Shown in pieces: positions 1 through 10,365 of a DNA stretch of 64,000 nucleotides. The stretch lies in the NCBI GenBank assembly GCA_014155875.1, contig JACEFZ010022354.1:7501-71500 (forward strand), in the 5' to 3' direction. The translations under genes were made by a program, and so were the position numbers. Every line of letters begins with the position of its first letter. Within the stretch, counting starts at the first letter, position 1. The notes below the pieces were generated by a model, which was given only the letters and a program-made list of their open reading frames with translations, ran no database searches and was not told the origin of the DNA. This stretch comes from Cepaea nemoralis (lineage: Eukaryota > Mollusca > Gastropoda > Stylommatophora > Helicidae).

Positions 1-188
1 ACAATTGTGACATATTCTGTATAGGCAGACAAAAGTATTTGAGCAGTTGTGACTTGTCCTGTATAGGAAGATATTATTTGAGCAATTGTGAATTGTTCTA
101 TATATGAAGATAGTATTTGAGCAGTTTTGACTATAGTTCTGTATAAGAAAACAGTACTTGAGCAATTATGACTAGTTTTGTATGTGAG
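1..188. repeat. Degenerate tandem repeat, about 40-bp unit, ~4.7 copies
   Basis: Five successive blocks share the pattern gagcaNttgtgac...tctgtataNgaagatagtattt with a period of 39-41 bp. Copies differ by several substitutions each, so the array is old. The window cuts its left end. No coding capacity is seen. Confidence 0.8.
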
Positions 189-711
189 TTTTCTCTTCAT
201 GGGCACACCTTCTGTCGATAACATATTGTTTTGAAACAATTCCTCTTGTACTGTATATCTTCTTCTTCTTCTTCGTTCATCCAGAGTTTTTTTTCCGGAC
301 GTGATTGCGTTGTGCCTGTTTACAGCAGAGCTGCGTTCTTGCGCCGTTAGGCCGACACATCCGACTTCTGCGGGCATTTGTTGACCGGGTTAACCTTCCC
401 GGGGGTTTCTTAGGACTTTAGACTCTCACTGTTGTGGTGTTATCTCCCATCCCAGCTGGCCCATATAGATCAGCCAAAGGCATCCTGGTCGGCCCTCAAG
501 GGAAGGCAGGGGCAGACCATGGGCATTCCCCGCCATCCAAGGAGGCTTCCATAATTGCAGAGCCATCACACAGCGCTCTGGTAGTGGGCTCACCCAAGGA
601 ATCGTCACATCCTGCACATGGCTGCTTAGCCTCACTTCCGTATATTGGGCCTTCCGTTCACCATAGGCTGTTCTTCCAGAAACCAGAAGAATGCAGTTTG
701 CAGATGACATC
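189..711. other. No gene recognised
   Basis: The stretch has a short TCT-rich run near 260-280 followed by GC-richer sequence. Open frames exist on both strands, but none shows a known motif and each is shadowed by another frame. It could hold the 3' flank of the antisense LINE that ends near 890, or an unrecognised repeat. Confidence 0.4.
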
Positions 712-881
712 CACACAGTGAGCTTTCGATTCGGACTTTCCACGTAATGGATTTGCTATCCAAGCAATATTCCATTGTGTGCCACTAGGACACTTTTTCC
801 ACCTTTTATGAAGCCCACACAGTGAGCTTTCGATTCGGACTTTCCACGTGATGGATTTGCCATCCAAGCAATATTCCATTT
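712..881. repeat. Direct duplication of about 65 bp, spaced 104 bp
   Basis: Blocks at 712-775 and 816-880 both begin cacacagtgagctttcgatt and continue nearly identically, differing at a few positions. They lie just downstream of the antisense LINE stop codon at 959, so they may be part of its 3' UTR. The repeated unit is not coding in any convincing way. Confidence 0.8.
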
Positions 882-958
882 CATGCCTCTGGGAGGCTTG
901 TGTAACCGACATGCCTGTGGTATGAAGTGTGGCAGTCTAAATACTTCTTCATGTATAT

Positions 959-3900
959 TTAAATGTCAACCTGAATGTAGTTAAAGTAAGCTGCAGTCAA
1001 CCTGAGCTTGTTGATATCTCCATAGAGCTTGTCCTCGAATGAAGCAGGTGTGGGCCAAAATATCTTTCTCTGTTCTGCATATATTGGGCACTCTTGCAGC
1101 AAATGTTTAGCTGTCATTTTACCAGTTCCACAATTACATTCATCTGTATCTCCTATCTTTAGTTTGTTGAACAAGTGGTATTTCAGCCTGTTATGTCCTG
1201 TGCGGAGTCTGAAGATTGCTACTTGTTCTCTTCGGTCGAGTTTGTAATATGCATCATCCTTCTGGTGGCCTGGATGCTCTGATTCCCATTTGGTTCTATA
1301 AGTGCTTTTTATCAACCTCTTTGCCTCATTATAGGTTATGTCTATGTCAGGCTGTGGTAGTCGTCCGCCCTCTTTTGCCAGTCTGTCAGCCTCTTCATTT
1401 CCAGGTATACTGCAATGTGATGGGATCCACTGTATTACAACTTTTTTGGATTTCTGGCATAGACCATGGAGTGCTGCTCTTAGGTCAGCTATTTCTGTGC
1501 TGTTATTGCTCTTCAGTATTGAGACAGCTGACTTTGCATCTGTAAAGATAGCTATTTGCGTCTCTTTTTTTTCCTCCATCAAGAGCATTTCTGCTGCAGT
1601 TTTCAGAGCCTCTACCTCCGCTTTGAAGTTACTTGAAAACTTTCCAGTTGCCACTGAATGTGTTTTTTTCACTCCATTTTTTAAATTTAGGAGAATTCCT
1701 CCTCCTCCATTCTCTACTGAATTTTTGGCTGATCCATCTGTATATGCATGGGTCCAATTGCTGCTTGGGTAATGTTCTTTTATGTAGTTTAGGGTTATTT
1801 CTCTTCTTTCGGTTTCATGCTGAGTGTTCTTTTTCTCAATACCAGGAATGTTTTCTATCATCTCAGGCAGTTGCTGCTGTCTCCAAGCTGGGAACTTGTC
1901 TGCATTGTAAATGGGTTTGACTGTTGATATGTTAAGTATGGGATCTGCCCTAATCTTTCGTTTTGCAGTTTCTACAAAGTTGCTACGCTTCAGTCTTCCC
2001 TTTCCAAAACCACTAAACCTTTTATACATAGGGTGGTCTGTCAATCTTCTAAATTTTTCAGCTTGTTGCTGGGCTCTGCTATCTCTTCTATCCTGCATTG
2101 GTTGTAAACAAGTGATCTTTTCTAATTCATTAATAGGCGTTGTCTTCAGGCTTCCAGTTATGATTCGCATTCCTTGATTTTGGACTCTACTTATTTTGTT
2201 AAAGTTTGACTTAGCTGCTGTTGCCCAAGCTGCAATGCCATATTCCAGTACTGGCCTCACCCGTCCAGTATATAACTTCTTGAGAACTTTCTCATCTGCT
2301 CCCCACGTTGTACCAGCAAGCTTTTTCATGATTGCCATTCTTTGCCTTGCTCTTGTTCGATTTTTCTCAACCTGTGTCTTCCATGTCAGGCGACGATCAA
2401 AGGTGACTCCTAGATAGTTTGGATTTTCTTCATGGCGCAATATTTTTCCATTCAATACCAGCTTAGGTTGCTGAGTTTTAGTTGAGAGGGAGAACACTGT
2501 GCATGTTGTTTTCTCCTCACTTATCTTCACTAGCCATGATTTTGACCAGTCCTCTAGCGCTAATAGGGCTTGCTGTATTCTGCTGTTAGCTGTACTAATA
2601 TATTCTTCAGATGTCCATATGGCTAGGTCATCTGCAAAGGATGATGTGTGTACTCTGGCTGGAAAATTTTCCGTGATGTCGTTTATATATGCTAGGAATA
2701 ATGTTGGTGAAAGAACTCCTCCTTGGGGGACACCTTGCTCCAACAGCATCATTTTGCTGGTTTGTCCTTGTACTTTTGTCCTGGCAGTTCTGTTCTCAAG
2801 GTAGTGGCTGATCCATTTGTACATTTTCCCGCAAACATGCATTTTTTGCAGTTTTACTTTCAGTCCTTCCTTCCATACTTTATCAAATGCTTTTTCTAAA
2901 TCTATCCAGACCGCTAGTGTGTGCTTTTTCTCTTGGAAGGCATCCTCTATTTCCTGAGCTATATAGGTTATTTGATCTTCAGTGGATCTGTACTTTCTGA
3001 ATCCTGCTTGGTGAGGTGTTAAGAGTTTGTTTTCTTCCAGATGCCATGTTAGCCTGCCATTGATAATGCGTTCCATTAATTTTCCTACACAGCTAAGAAG
3101 ACTGATAGGTCGATAGCCATTTGGTTCTTCCAGGTCTTTTCCTTTCTTTGGGACTGGTATTAGTATAGCTTCCTTCCATGCCTGTGGGACTATTCCCCTC
3201 TTCCAGCTGTAATTTAGGACTGCTAGTAGTTTCTTTTTTGCCTTAGTGCCTAGTCCTATTAGCATTTCATTTGTGATTCCATCCTTTCCTGGTGATGTCT
3301 TCTTTTTTAGGGTATTCATTGCCTGTTCCATTTCTTCCATTGTTAGATTTGCCATCATATATTCTGCTGCTGTCTCTGTATTTCTATGATGTATCTGTTT
3401 GTCTTTGATTGCTTTCTTCTGTTCGGTTGTAATATCAATGTGGTTTGCATTTGCATAGTGTTCCATTAGTGCATTTGCAGCCTTTTTTCCTGTAAGCAAG
3501 GCATTTCCTTGTTTAATTGTTATTTGTTTGTTTCTAGGTCCTTCATTGTTCATGGCTTTCACTAGTTTCCATAGTTTGTTTCCATCCCTGTCAAAATTTA
3601 GGTTTTCTGTTTTTTTCCTCCAACAATCTCTTGTTGTTTGATTTACTGTTCTTTTATATTTTGCTGAGATGGCTTTGAGAGAGATGTTCGCTTCAGTTGT
3701 TTGTTCTCTCTCTGCGGTCTTCCTAGCATCTTCAACTTTGTCCTCCAAAATTTGTAGTTCTTCAGTCCAGTATGGTTTGTAATTTTTCCTTGCTCCTCTT
3801 GGAATAGACTCAGTGGCCGCCTGTATTATTGCTCTGTTTAGACTTTCCACCATTTGCTTCATGTTGCCATATCGTGTATTTATGTTTTCACAATATTTGT

Positions 3901-4810
3901 CTGTTAGTATGGCAAATCTGTCCCAATCTGCTCGTTTGTAATTCCAACGGGGTAAAGGCTTTTGCTCCTGTGGAACATACTCCATATTTATTACAAGCTT
4001 GATTGGTCTGTGGTCACTACCTGCTAATTGGTCCAGCACATGGCGATCGATTTTGTGGAGGATGTCTCCTGTGCAGAAAGCTAAGTCTGGAGTAGAAGTG
4101 GTAATCCATCTTCTGGAGTAGAAGCTCGGTGTGTCATCCGCTTTGTTGAGTAGATGGAGATTTGAGTCTATTTCCCAGTCCTCCACTTCATCTCCTCTTT
4201 TGTCAGTATCTGGGTATCCCCATCTTTCTGAACGGCTATTAAAGTCTCCGACAACAATGCAATTTGTGTCAGTTATTTCCATGTTTGAGAGTGTAAGATC
4301 CTTATCTGCCGGGCTATACAGATTGTAAATTCTTATTTTCACGTCCTTTATCATTATATCAACACCTATAATTTCCGTTTGGTTGTCAGAGATCACAGAT
4401 ACTTCGCTGCAAGGTATTGTATTTCGTGTAAGTATTAGAACTCCTCCTTTGTGTCCTTCGCGGTCGAAACGTGTGGCCTGATATCCCTCGACTGAAAATG
4501 TGCGATTGGCGTTGAGGTGTGTCTCTTGAATGCATGCCACATCTATTCTATCTTTATGAAGACGCTGTGTTAGGGAGGCTTTCTTGTTATAAACTCCTTC
4601 TGCATTCCATTGTAGTATGTTGAGTGTCCGGGGTGTTTGGTCAATAGCTCTTAACCTACTCCTCTGTGCCTTGACTCCACAGCACAGGGGAAGGTGACCA
4701 CCAGTAGTCATGGGTGGACCCTCTCGAGGCAGGGGGCCCGGCACTATCACCGCCTGATGGGACTTCACGGGATTAGCACCATAACGATTAATTTTCATCT
4801 GTGGCATCAT
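959..4810 (-). CDS. Non-LTR retrotransposon ORF2-type polyprotein (endonuclease, RT, RNase H)
   Basis: A single uninterrupted frame of 1,283 codons. An apurinic-type endonuclease spans residues about 63-280 (QWNAEGV at 67, QETHL near 95, GDFNSR at 188-193, SDHRPI at 265-270). Reverse transcriptase spans about 520-800 (YRPISLLS, IDLEKAFD, PQGGVLSP, catalytic FADD at 725-728). RNase H spans about 1020-1150 with acidic residues D1025, E1065, D1091 and D1142. A C-terminal C-x-C-x8-H-x4-C knuckle lies at 1225-1241. Such proteins nick target DNA and prime reverse transcription there. This domain order, with C-terminal RNase H, fits the I superfamily (I, Nimb and Ingi-like clades); the exact clade is inference. 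All catalytic motifs look intact. No ORF1 is found upstream, so the copy is either 5' truncated, of an ORF1-less type, or has lost ORF1. The first ATG was taken as start; an internal start nearer the endonuclease is possible. Confidence 0.95.
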   Translation of the reverse strand: MMPQMKINRYGANPVKSHQAVIVPGPLPREGPPMTTGGHLPLCCGVKAQRSRLRAIDQTPRTLNILQWNAEGVYNKKASLTQRLHKDRIDVACIQETHLNANRTFSVEGYQATRFDREGHKGGVLILTRNTIPCSEVSVISDNQTEIIGVDIMIKDVKIRIYNLYSPADKDLTLSNMEITDTNCIVVGDFNSRSERWGYPDTDKRGDEVEDWEIDSNLHLLNKADDTPSFYSRRWITTSTPDLAFCTGDILHKIDRHVLDQLAGSDHRPIKLVINMEYVPQEQKPLPRWNYKRADWDRFAILTDKYCENINTRYGNMKQMVESLNRAIIQAATESIPRGARKNYKPYWTEELQILEDKVEDARKTAEREQTTEANISLKAISAKYKRTVNQTTRDCWRKKTENLNFDRDGNKLWKLVKAMNNEGPRNKQITIKQGNALLTGKKAANALMEHYANANHIDITTEQKKAIKDKQIHHRNTETAAEYMMANLTMEEMEQAMNTLKKKTSPGKDGITNEMLIGLGTKAKKKLLAVLNYSWKRGIVPQAWKEAILIPVPKKGKDLEEPNGYRPISLLSCVGKLMERIINGRLTWHLEENKLLTPHQAGFRKYRSTEDQITYIAQEIEDAFQEKKHTLAVWIDLEKAFDKVWKEGLKVKLQKMHVCGKMYKWISHYLENRTARTKVQGQTSKMMLLEQGVPQGGVLSPTLFLAYINDITENFPARVHTSSFADDLAIWTSEEYISTANSRIQQALLALEDWSKSWLVKISEEKTTCTVFSLSTKTQQPKLVLNGKILRHEENPNYLGVTFDRRLTWKTQVEKNRTRARQRMAIMKKLAGTTWGADEKVLKKLYTGRVRPVLEYGIAAWATAAKSNFNKISRVQNQGMRIITGSLKTTPINELEKITCLQPMQDRRDSRAQQQAEKFRRLTDHPMYKRFSGFGKGRLKRSNFVETAKRKIRADPILNISTVKPIYNADKFPAWRQQQLPEMIENIPGIEKKNTQHETERREITLNYIKEHYPSSNWTHAYTDGSAKNSVENGGGGILLNLKNGVKKTHSVATGKFSSNFKAEVEALKTAAEMLLMEEKKETQIAIFTDAKSAVSILKSNNSTEIADLRAALHGLCQKSKKVVIQWIPSHCSIPGNEEADRLAKEGGRLPQPDIDITYNEAKRLIKSTYRTKWESEHPGHQKDDAYYKLDRREQVAIFRLRTGHNRLKYHLFNKLKIGDTDECNCGTGKMTAKHLLQECPIYAEQRKIFWPTPASFEDKLYGDINKLRLTAAYFNYIQVDI

Positions 4811-5090
4811 GAAATGATAAAGTTACGTTGCACTTCTTTGTCAAGCCTGTGGCTCAGTACATCCGATTTCGACAAGCATTTATTCGGGGTGCTTTCCCTA
4901 GCCTTTGACTGTCCCCAGTCTACCTACAAGGCAGCAGGTTTGTGCGTCACTTCGTCTGGTCCCTCTCCCTTGACCTGTCCGACAAGGGTGGCCCTACCAG
5001 TAGCTGTGCTACCGTCGGCATAGCTCTTGGGGTCATTGGGACGCACAAGCCCCTCTACCTCGTCAAGGTGGACGCACGGCAGAGGGGGTA
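4811..5090 (-). mobile_element. 5' leader of the antisense non-LTR retrotransposon
   Basis: This lies immediately upstream of the LINE reading frame. It has no long frame on the minus strand. It is assigned to the element because sequence equivalent to about 4835-5037 recurs in the same order at 13022-13075 and 16358-16425, on both sides of the 52-bp array. The upstream boundary near 5090 is a guess from the change to AT-rich sequence. Confidence 0.65.
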
Positions 5091-5610
5091 CTGTATATTA
5101 TTATTGTAATTACAAAAAAGACAGTTATTACCAAAAGAATGATTGTATAAGGAAGAACTCTGTTTGCATTGACTATGCAAAGCCTTGTGACCGGATATCA
5201 CAAAACACACCTTATAAGACATTAGAACAAATAAGGATAGAACAACCAATCCTTCGTGATCTACAATGTGTGCATTAAACAAGAAGCAGTTGTATCAGCT
5301 AAAGGGGGACACAGCCGTGGTGTTGTTCCAGCACTTTAAGATGTTCGGTTTACTTGGGTGGTTGGGGAATCCTCTGGGGGACTGAGTTTTAGCTCTCAAG
5401 TTCCATGTAATGACATTCAGATTATTTGAGCCCTGGAATTAAGTGCCAGTTGGTTTATACAAATAAATATGGGGCCAGTACCACATGCATAGTAAGCATT
5501 AAGGTGTGTGAAGGAGTTACCTTTGTTTTACTTGTTTAAATTAGAGGTTTTGTCACTTATTACAGTTACCAATCTCATTTCTTACCACTAGATCCTCATA
5601 AGTTGCTGAA

Positions 5611-5613
<3 letters not shown>
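5091..5613. other. No gene recognised; possible repeat module at 5430-5510
   Basis: AT-rich sequence without a convincing frame. About 5445-5510 resembles the module at 50095-50160 (shared pieces such as ggtYtatacaaata), which suggests a diverged interspersed repeat. Confidence 0.35.

Positions 5614-5695
<82 letters not shown>
5614..5695. repeat. (GA)n microsatellite, about 40 repeats
   Basis: Perfect GA dinucleotide run. The antisense reading frame through it is low-complexity Ser-Leu and is not a gene. Confidence 0.98.
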
Positions 5696-5696
<1 letters not shown>

Positions 5697-5806
5697 CACT
5701 AGCATAAACATACACTCACATGTGAATGAACACACCCACACACAGGCATTAGCATAAACGTACACTCACATCTGCATGAACACACAACACCCACACACAC
5801 ACAGGT
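5695..5806. repeat. Two-copy 50-bp tandem repeat with CA-rich tail
   Basis: Copies at 5695 and 5745 both read ggcaYtagcataaacRtaca and then cacaccca-type sequence. It follows directly on the GA run. Confidence 0.8.
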
Positions 5807-6086
5807 TAATGGAGAAAGCATCTTCCCTTGCCTTCCTAGGTTTGTTCACACGATGGTAGTGTGGTATCTGTTGAATACATAGACTTTGTCTTGCCCAGGC
5901 GGATCATTCTCAAAGCCATGATTAAAATACAGCACAGGCATGGGAAACAGTTTATGATGCAGGCCTCTCCTCCAGCTAGACCAATTGTAGCACTTGGTTG
6001 TGTGTTAAGCTGTTGTCAGTTGGCCAATGTTGCTTGTTCTGAACCTATAGTTGCGATATCTTTCCTGCAATTTTGTTAGCTGAAGT

Positions 6087-6087
6087 G

Positions 6088-6125
<38 letters not shown>
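6087..6125. repeat. (TCTG)n microsatellite
   Basis: About nine perfect tetranucleotide repeats. Confidence 0.97.
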
Positions 6126-6126
<1 letters not shown>

Positions 6127-6263
6127 CCTCATATGCAATGTTTCCAAAGAGCTGTGGTAGCTAAATTACACCTTCTCTGTGTGTCTACATTCTCTTTGTC
6201 TTTCTTTGCCTCTGCCTCTCTCTCTCTCTATGTCTCTCTCGTTCTCTATGTCTCTCACTCTCT

Positions 6264-6344
6264 CTGTCTCTGTCTGTCTGTCTATCTGTCTGTCTGTCTG
6301 TCTGTCTGTCTGCCTGCCTGTCTGCCTGCCTGTCTGTCTGTCTG
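6264..6344. repeat. (CTGT/CTGC)n compound microsatellite
   Basis: Imperfect tetranucleotide tract with interspersed tcta and tgcc units. It is preceded by a CT-rich stretch from about 6210. Confidence 0.95.
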
Positions 6345-6351
6345 GTAGTTG

Positions 6352-6353
<2 letters not shown>

Positions 6354-6439
<86 letters not shown>
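6354..6439. repeat. (CT)n microsatellite, about 42 repeats
   Basis: Perfect CT run. It is in inverted polarity to the GA run at 5614-5695, so the two could pair within one strand. Confidence 0.98.
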
Positions 6440-6441
<2 letters not shown>

Positions 6442-6844
6442 CAACCCCCCTATTCCCCTCCTTTTCTTCCTCTAAGCCTTCTCTTAATATTGGCTCACTA
6501 GATCAAGTGTTTAAACATATTCATAGGTAAAGGGTGAGCATATTTCTCCCATCTGGAAATCATTCAGTAGCACCCCACTCAATCCACCATCTGTGCAGTC
6601 TTTAAGTAACTCTTTCTCTTTGAAGCATGGCAAGCTTCATTTTTTGAGAAGTGAACCTAGCAAGGTAGATGTTAAAAAAAAGCAAAAGTATAATTCTATG
6701 GGTATTTCTCCTGCTGCAATGTATCCGATAGATAATCTTGCCAAGTTAAGGTGGGGGATGTGAACACGGAGCTCAGCAAATTATGAGAAAAAAAGTTGTT
6801 TACACTGCCAGAAAGGAGAAGAAAAATTTCATCATCATTTGAAG

Positions 6845-7090
6845 GCTTCAAATAGGGCATACCAGGCTGAACAAGCATATGTGCAAGCTTCACCTGAATG
6901 ACTTAACCACCATGCCCATTTGGGCAGTGTGGACAAACTGCAGAGCATGTTCTTCAGGAATTCTGCTAGGACAGCCAGCTAAGTAGGGAACACTGGCCGA
7001 ATGAGACACATTCTGCATTCAGAGCTGTATACAACATGACAGGAGCTACAGAAAACTGTTGACTACATCATGAGAACTCTGCCAGTGTGA
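6845..7090 (+). pseudogene. Decayed C-terminal end of a non-LTR element with RNase H
   Basis: Reading + frames gives RLQIGHTRLNKHMCKLHLND followed, after a frame change near 6915, by GQCGQTAEHVLQEFC. This matches the conserved tail of RNase-H-bearing non-LTR elements, in which a TGH-x-RL motif precedes a Cys/His knuckle and a LLQ/VLQ-x-C motif, as in the full-length element at 959-4810. Stops and frame changes show it is dead. It differs from the full-length copy, so it comes from another family or an old branch. Confidence 0.7.
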
Positions 7091-7709
7091 ACATGAAATA
7101 ATGAACGCAAAAAGAGGAGGAAGAAAACTATTATTTCTCTTGGCTGGATATATAAATTTCTACTGTGTTAACTCATCAATGTAGTTCTATGTATGTTATT
7201 GTCAAAGTTGTGCTTTGTATAAAACACGCTGAAGTCTTTCTTCCCCTCGTAGGTTGCCTAACATTTGAAATGCCTGTCTCCTAAACATGGAGTAACTGGC
7301 TCCAAGGATATTTTATAAAATAAAAATAAAAAGAGGCGCAGGACCACATTATGATGGTGACAGGGGCAAGCACTCTTATTTCCCAGACCTTGGCTAAGTC
7401 CTGCAATGCTGTTCTTTTTTTTCTTCTAAACATTCTGGTTTTTGTATCCTCTGTTGGGGAATGGAGTAGCCTAGAGGTAGGAGATTCAGACTAAGCATGT
7501 GTATGAGGAGGAGACAAAAGATAAGGAGAAGAGGAAGAATAAAAGATGAGAATTATAAGATGAAAAAGAGATGATGATTAGAAAGATGAAGGGGGAGATG
7601 AAGAAGAAGAGAAAGAATTAAGAGTTAAAATAGAAATAGCATGTGAGGAAGAACAAGACATTTTCTCTACTGAAATCCCAACATGAGATTTCTTATATCA
7701 ATTGATCCT
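7091..7709. other. No gene recognised; purine-rich tract at 7495-7660
   Basis: About 165 bp of the + strand from 7495 is almost pure A/G with gaagaag-like words. Positions 7467-7477 (tagcctagagg) match a pol III A box, so a SINE remnant may start there, but no clear B box follows. Confidence 0.4.
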
Positions 7710-7957
7710 CTAGGTTTTCAAACTTGTAGTGAGTCAGATTCTGAGAATTTTCAAACTGCTAGTCACATTCAGAGAATGTTTTGAAACTCAGTCACATTCT
7801 GAGAATGTTTTCAAATTGGCAGTCACGTTCTGAGAATGTTTTCAAACTTGTAGTCTCATTCTGAGAATGTTATCATACTTGTAGTCTCATTCTGATAATG
7901 CTTTCAAACTTGTCACATTCTGAGAATATTTTTAAACGGGTTCACATTCTGAGAATG
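7710..7957. repeat. Degenerate tandem repeat, 33-35-bp unit, ~7 copies
   Basis: Recurring words are cacattctgagaatgttttc and aaacttgtagt. Copies differ in spacing and by substitutions. Confidence 0.85.
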
Positions 7958-8515
7958 TGTTCAACTGATTTTAAGATTTTCCTTTATAGCTGTGCAAAAT
8001 AATAAATTTGCCAGATTGAGCTGGGTGTAATTAAATAGCCACAGCTCTGCCACTTCTGGCCAGATTTAGGAAAAACTGCAGGGTTGCATTGTTATGTAAA
8101 CATTGCATCTAACATAAACTTGGCGGTTATACTGACACCAGTTCTCAGGCCCGGGTGCACACATGCTGGTTGAGGCCAGCATTGTTTGAACTAAAAATCA
8201 ACAGTTGCGTAGCGTCATTCTGTTGCAGCTTCTGTGGAATTCATTGTTTCATTTCATGCGGTTCAGTTTCTGATCTTTGCATCTTTACATATATTACATG
8301 TTCTCTCTTCCAACTGAAAGTCTTTATGTTGATAACGAATGTGTTTCTCACAGCTGTATAGTGTTTATGTAGATAACTTATCGCATTCTCCCAATTGGTT
8401 AGACCAGAGCAAACCATTATTCTGCGCCTCAGAACAGGACACAATAGATTACGCAACCACTCGTCTCAACTCATTTCATCGTGTTCCTCTTATACCTTGC
8501 GGTGTCAAGGTGAAG
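7958..8515. other. No gene recognised
   Basis: Unique-looking AT-rich sequence. Short open frames on both strands carry no motif I recognise. If the DNAJB6-like gene has upstream exons, this could be intron. Confidence 0.4.
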
Positions 8516-8790
8516 CATAAACAGCAGGAGAGTGCCGTTTATGGGCTTCATGTATTGAGATTCCCATGGACTCTGCAATTTCCTCTGTCCATTGTTTACA
8601 TGGCTGGTCTCTTCTTCCATTTGGTCTATACATCATTACTTGTGGTGATATACTGTTAGTTGGTAATCGGGTTACATGGCCAAACCAGTTAACTTGCTGT
8701 CTTCTGATAAAAATTCTATTGCTACTTTAGTCTAGCCCCACTTTAGTCCTGATTTCTTCATTTCTGATTTTCTCTCTTCTTGATACATTG
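8516..8790 (-). pseudogene. C-terminal fragment of a non-LTR reverse transcriptase
   Basis: The minus strand encodes EKIRNEEIRTKVGL, then a stop, then RQQVNWFGHVTRLPTN and a tail with RRDQPCKQWTEEIAESMGI. The IRNEEIR, WFGHVTR and W-x-E/D-x-I-x(n)-MGI blocks are the usual end of RTE/CR1-like endonuclease-reverse transcriptases. A stop codon interrupts it and everything upstream is lost. Confidence 0.75.
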
Positions 8791-8810
8791 AGTTAATGTC
8801 AGGTCTTAGT

Positions 8811-9050
8811 CAGATATGACTGAGCTACCATTTAACAGTAGACAGTACTACCTGCTTTCTGTTAGAGCTGAATGTTGGGCGGCGCTCGCCAAACCCAACA
8901 CCTCACATTGTGTCAATGGCTTTGGGCGGAGGAGTGCAAATGGGGCGGGGGACAAGCCTGACCCTAGTATGACGAAATGCAGCCTAAAGACTAAATGTCA
9001 TGGCAGGGTAGACCAGGCCCTAAGCCTTGGTCAGCAACTGGTCTAGCACT
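8811..9050 (+). repeat. Dispersed repeat A, + copy
   Basis: This aligns over about 240 bp with the reverse complement of 12195-12440. Shared blocks include agcctaaagactaaatgtca and cagtagacagtacta. No protein motif is present. It may be a SINE or MITE-like element, but its ends and any target duplication were not defined. Confidence 0.75.
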
Positions 9051-9210
9051 AGTGCTGGATAGGACCCCATTTCCTCACACCAGGATACGGCGGGATGCTA
9101 CCAGTAAGGGGTGAAAGCTTGTTTACAACTAGTGTGTCACTGGAATGATCAGCAGATGCACAGCTTGTGGCATTTGCAGGAAGAGACAGAGCTCTGTGAG
9201 TTTTCCCAGA

Positions 9211-9326
9211 GTGCTAAGATGTTGATTCTTCATTAACCTATTTCCAGTGCAAAGATGTTGATTCTTCATTAAACTATTTCCAGTGCTAAGAAGATGTTGA
9301 TTCTTCATTAACGTATTTCCTGTGCT
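9211..9326. repeat. Three-copy tandem repeat, 36-39-bp unit
   Basis: Copies start at 9211, 9247 and 9283. The core is agatgttgattcttcattaa followed by cYatttcc. Confidence 0.9.
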
Positions 9327-9938
9327 ATCGGGGTACCATAATTATTGCATTCATAAGAAGGTTGACCAGTGGCCATGTTCAGCAACACAGTGTGGACATT
9401 GCCATATTCTGTTCATTCCTGATTGCTATTTAGGATTTTTGTTAAGTCTGCTTGACTTTTATTCTACCACAGAGATCCATCTATATGCAAGAATTATGAT
9501 AAGTAAAATGGCCAAACTATAGAGCAGTTTTGACATTCAACTTCTGAGATGGTTGGGTTTTTCGTATCCAGCATATTTATTTGCCCATTCACTAAAATAA
9601 AACAAAGGCGTCTTTTTCCACACCTTGAGGAATATATTGTATGTGGCAATAGCTCTATATATTTATATAGAGTGATCAGCATTCATTCAGCATTCAGATA
9701 TGGTAATTTTTCCAGCACCCATTTCAGAGTAGGTCAATTTGCAGCTCAGGACATGTTATCCCCAACTCAATGGGGATTCCAAGAATGACCACCAGGCACG
9801 TGTACTATTCATGTTTCATACAGATATTTGTTTTATGCTTTTTGCTCAAAATGTGTAACAGTTTCATTCAACAGCCTGGATCTTTCTCTTGTGTGTGTAT
9901 TGTTCTTAAAATACTCTTTTGAATGTTTAAAATTACAG
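9327..9938. other. Probable intron of the DNAJB6-like gene
   Basis: No exon or element is recognised. The sequence ends with a T-rich stretch and attacag at 9932-9938, which serves as the splice acceptor for the exon that follows. Confidence 0.5.
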
Positions 9939-10052
9939 GATTGCCCATTTCTCAAGTACAACATTTGGAGGTCCTACAGTAGGTGGCGGCAACTTCCGTT
10001 CTACTTCCACCTCCACCAAAATAGTCAATGGAAAACGCATTGTCACTAAGAA
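9939..10052 (+). CDS. DNAJB6: DNAJB6-like co-chaperone, penultimate coding exon (partial gene)
   Basis: After acceptor attacag the exon reads, in the frame starting at 9940, [20 protein letters not shown] and then [14 protein letters not shown]. This is the Ser/Thr-rich segment and first C-terminal strand region typical of DNAJB6-class Hsp40s, which suppress aggregation through serine-rich sequence and recruit Hsp70 through an N-terminal J domain. The exon ends after two bases of a codon (aa|gttagt) and joins the exon at 16673 in phase, giving the diagnostic continuation VVENGQE. The J domain and Gly/Phe region are not found in the window and should lie upstream of position 1 or in exons I could not see. 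DNAJB2, B7 or B8-type paralogues are alternatives. The invertebrate gene most resembles DNAJB6. Confidence 0.88.
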
Positions 10053-10188
10053 GTTAGTACTTGTCATGTGTTTGTGTTGTTACTGTCACCAAGAAGTTAG
10101 TTCTTGTCACGTGTTTGTGTTGTTACTGTATTAGATTGTCACTAAGAATTAGTTCTTGTCACATGTTTGCGTTGTTACTGTATAATGG
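10038..10188 (+). repeat. Three-copy tandem repeat that includes the exon end and splice donor
   Basis: The unit is tgtcaYYaagaagttagtNc plus ttgtcaYgtgtttgtgttg, and copies are offset by 43 and about 53 bp. Copy 1 contains the real donor at 10053. Copy 2 keeps an identical aagaa|gttagt at 10096. Copy 3 reads aagaattagt, in which the GT is lost. Confidence 0.9.
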
Positions 10189-10365
10189 ACTTATTACGAG
10201 GATGAGAGTTCTGCTGTTTGGTTAAATGCAAGGTTTGGCAAATAGAGTTATAAAGCAGAGGTTAGATATCATGGCCATATTCATCAAACGTGAAAGTATC
10301 TAGTAATGTTTTGATCTCAATTTTTTGGGGGCCACACTAGGTTGTTGCTAATTTCTTCAACTAAA

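Noticed and set aside
1029..2804. Series of + strand open frames opposite the LINE polyprotein
   Set aside because: They are antisense shadows of a strongly motif-supported minus-strand gene.
6166..6475. Open frames through the CT/TCTG microsatellites
   Set aside because: Low-complexity Arg-Glu and Ser-Leu text from simple repeats.
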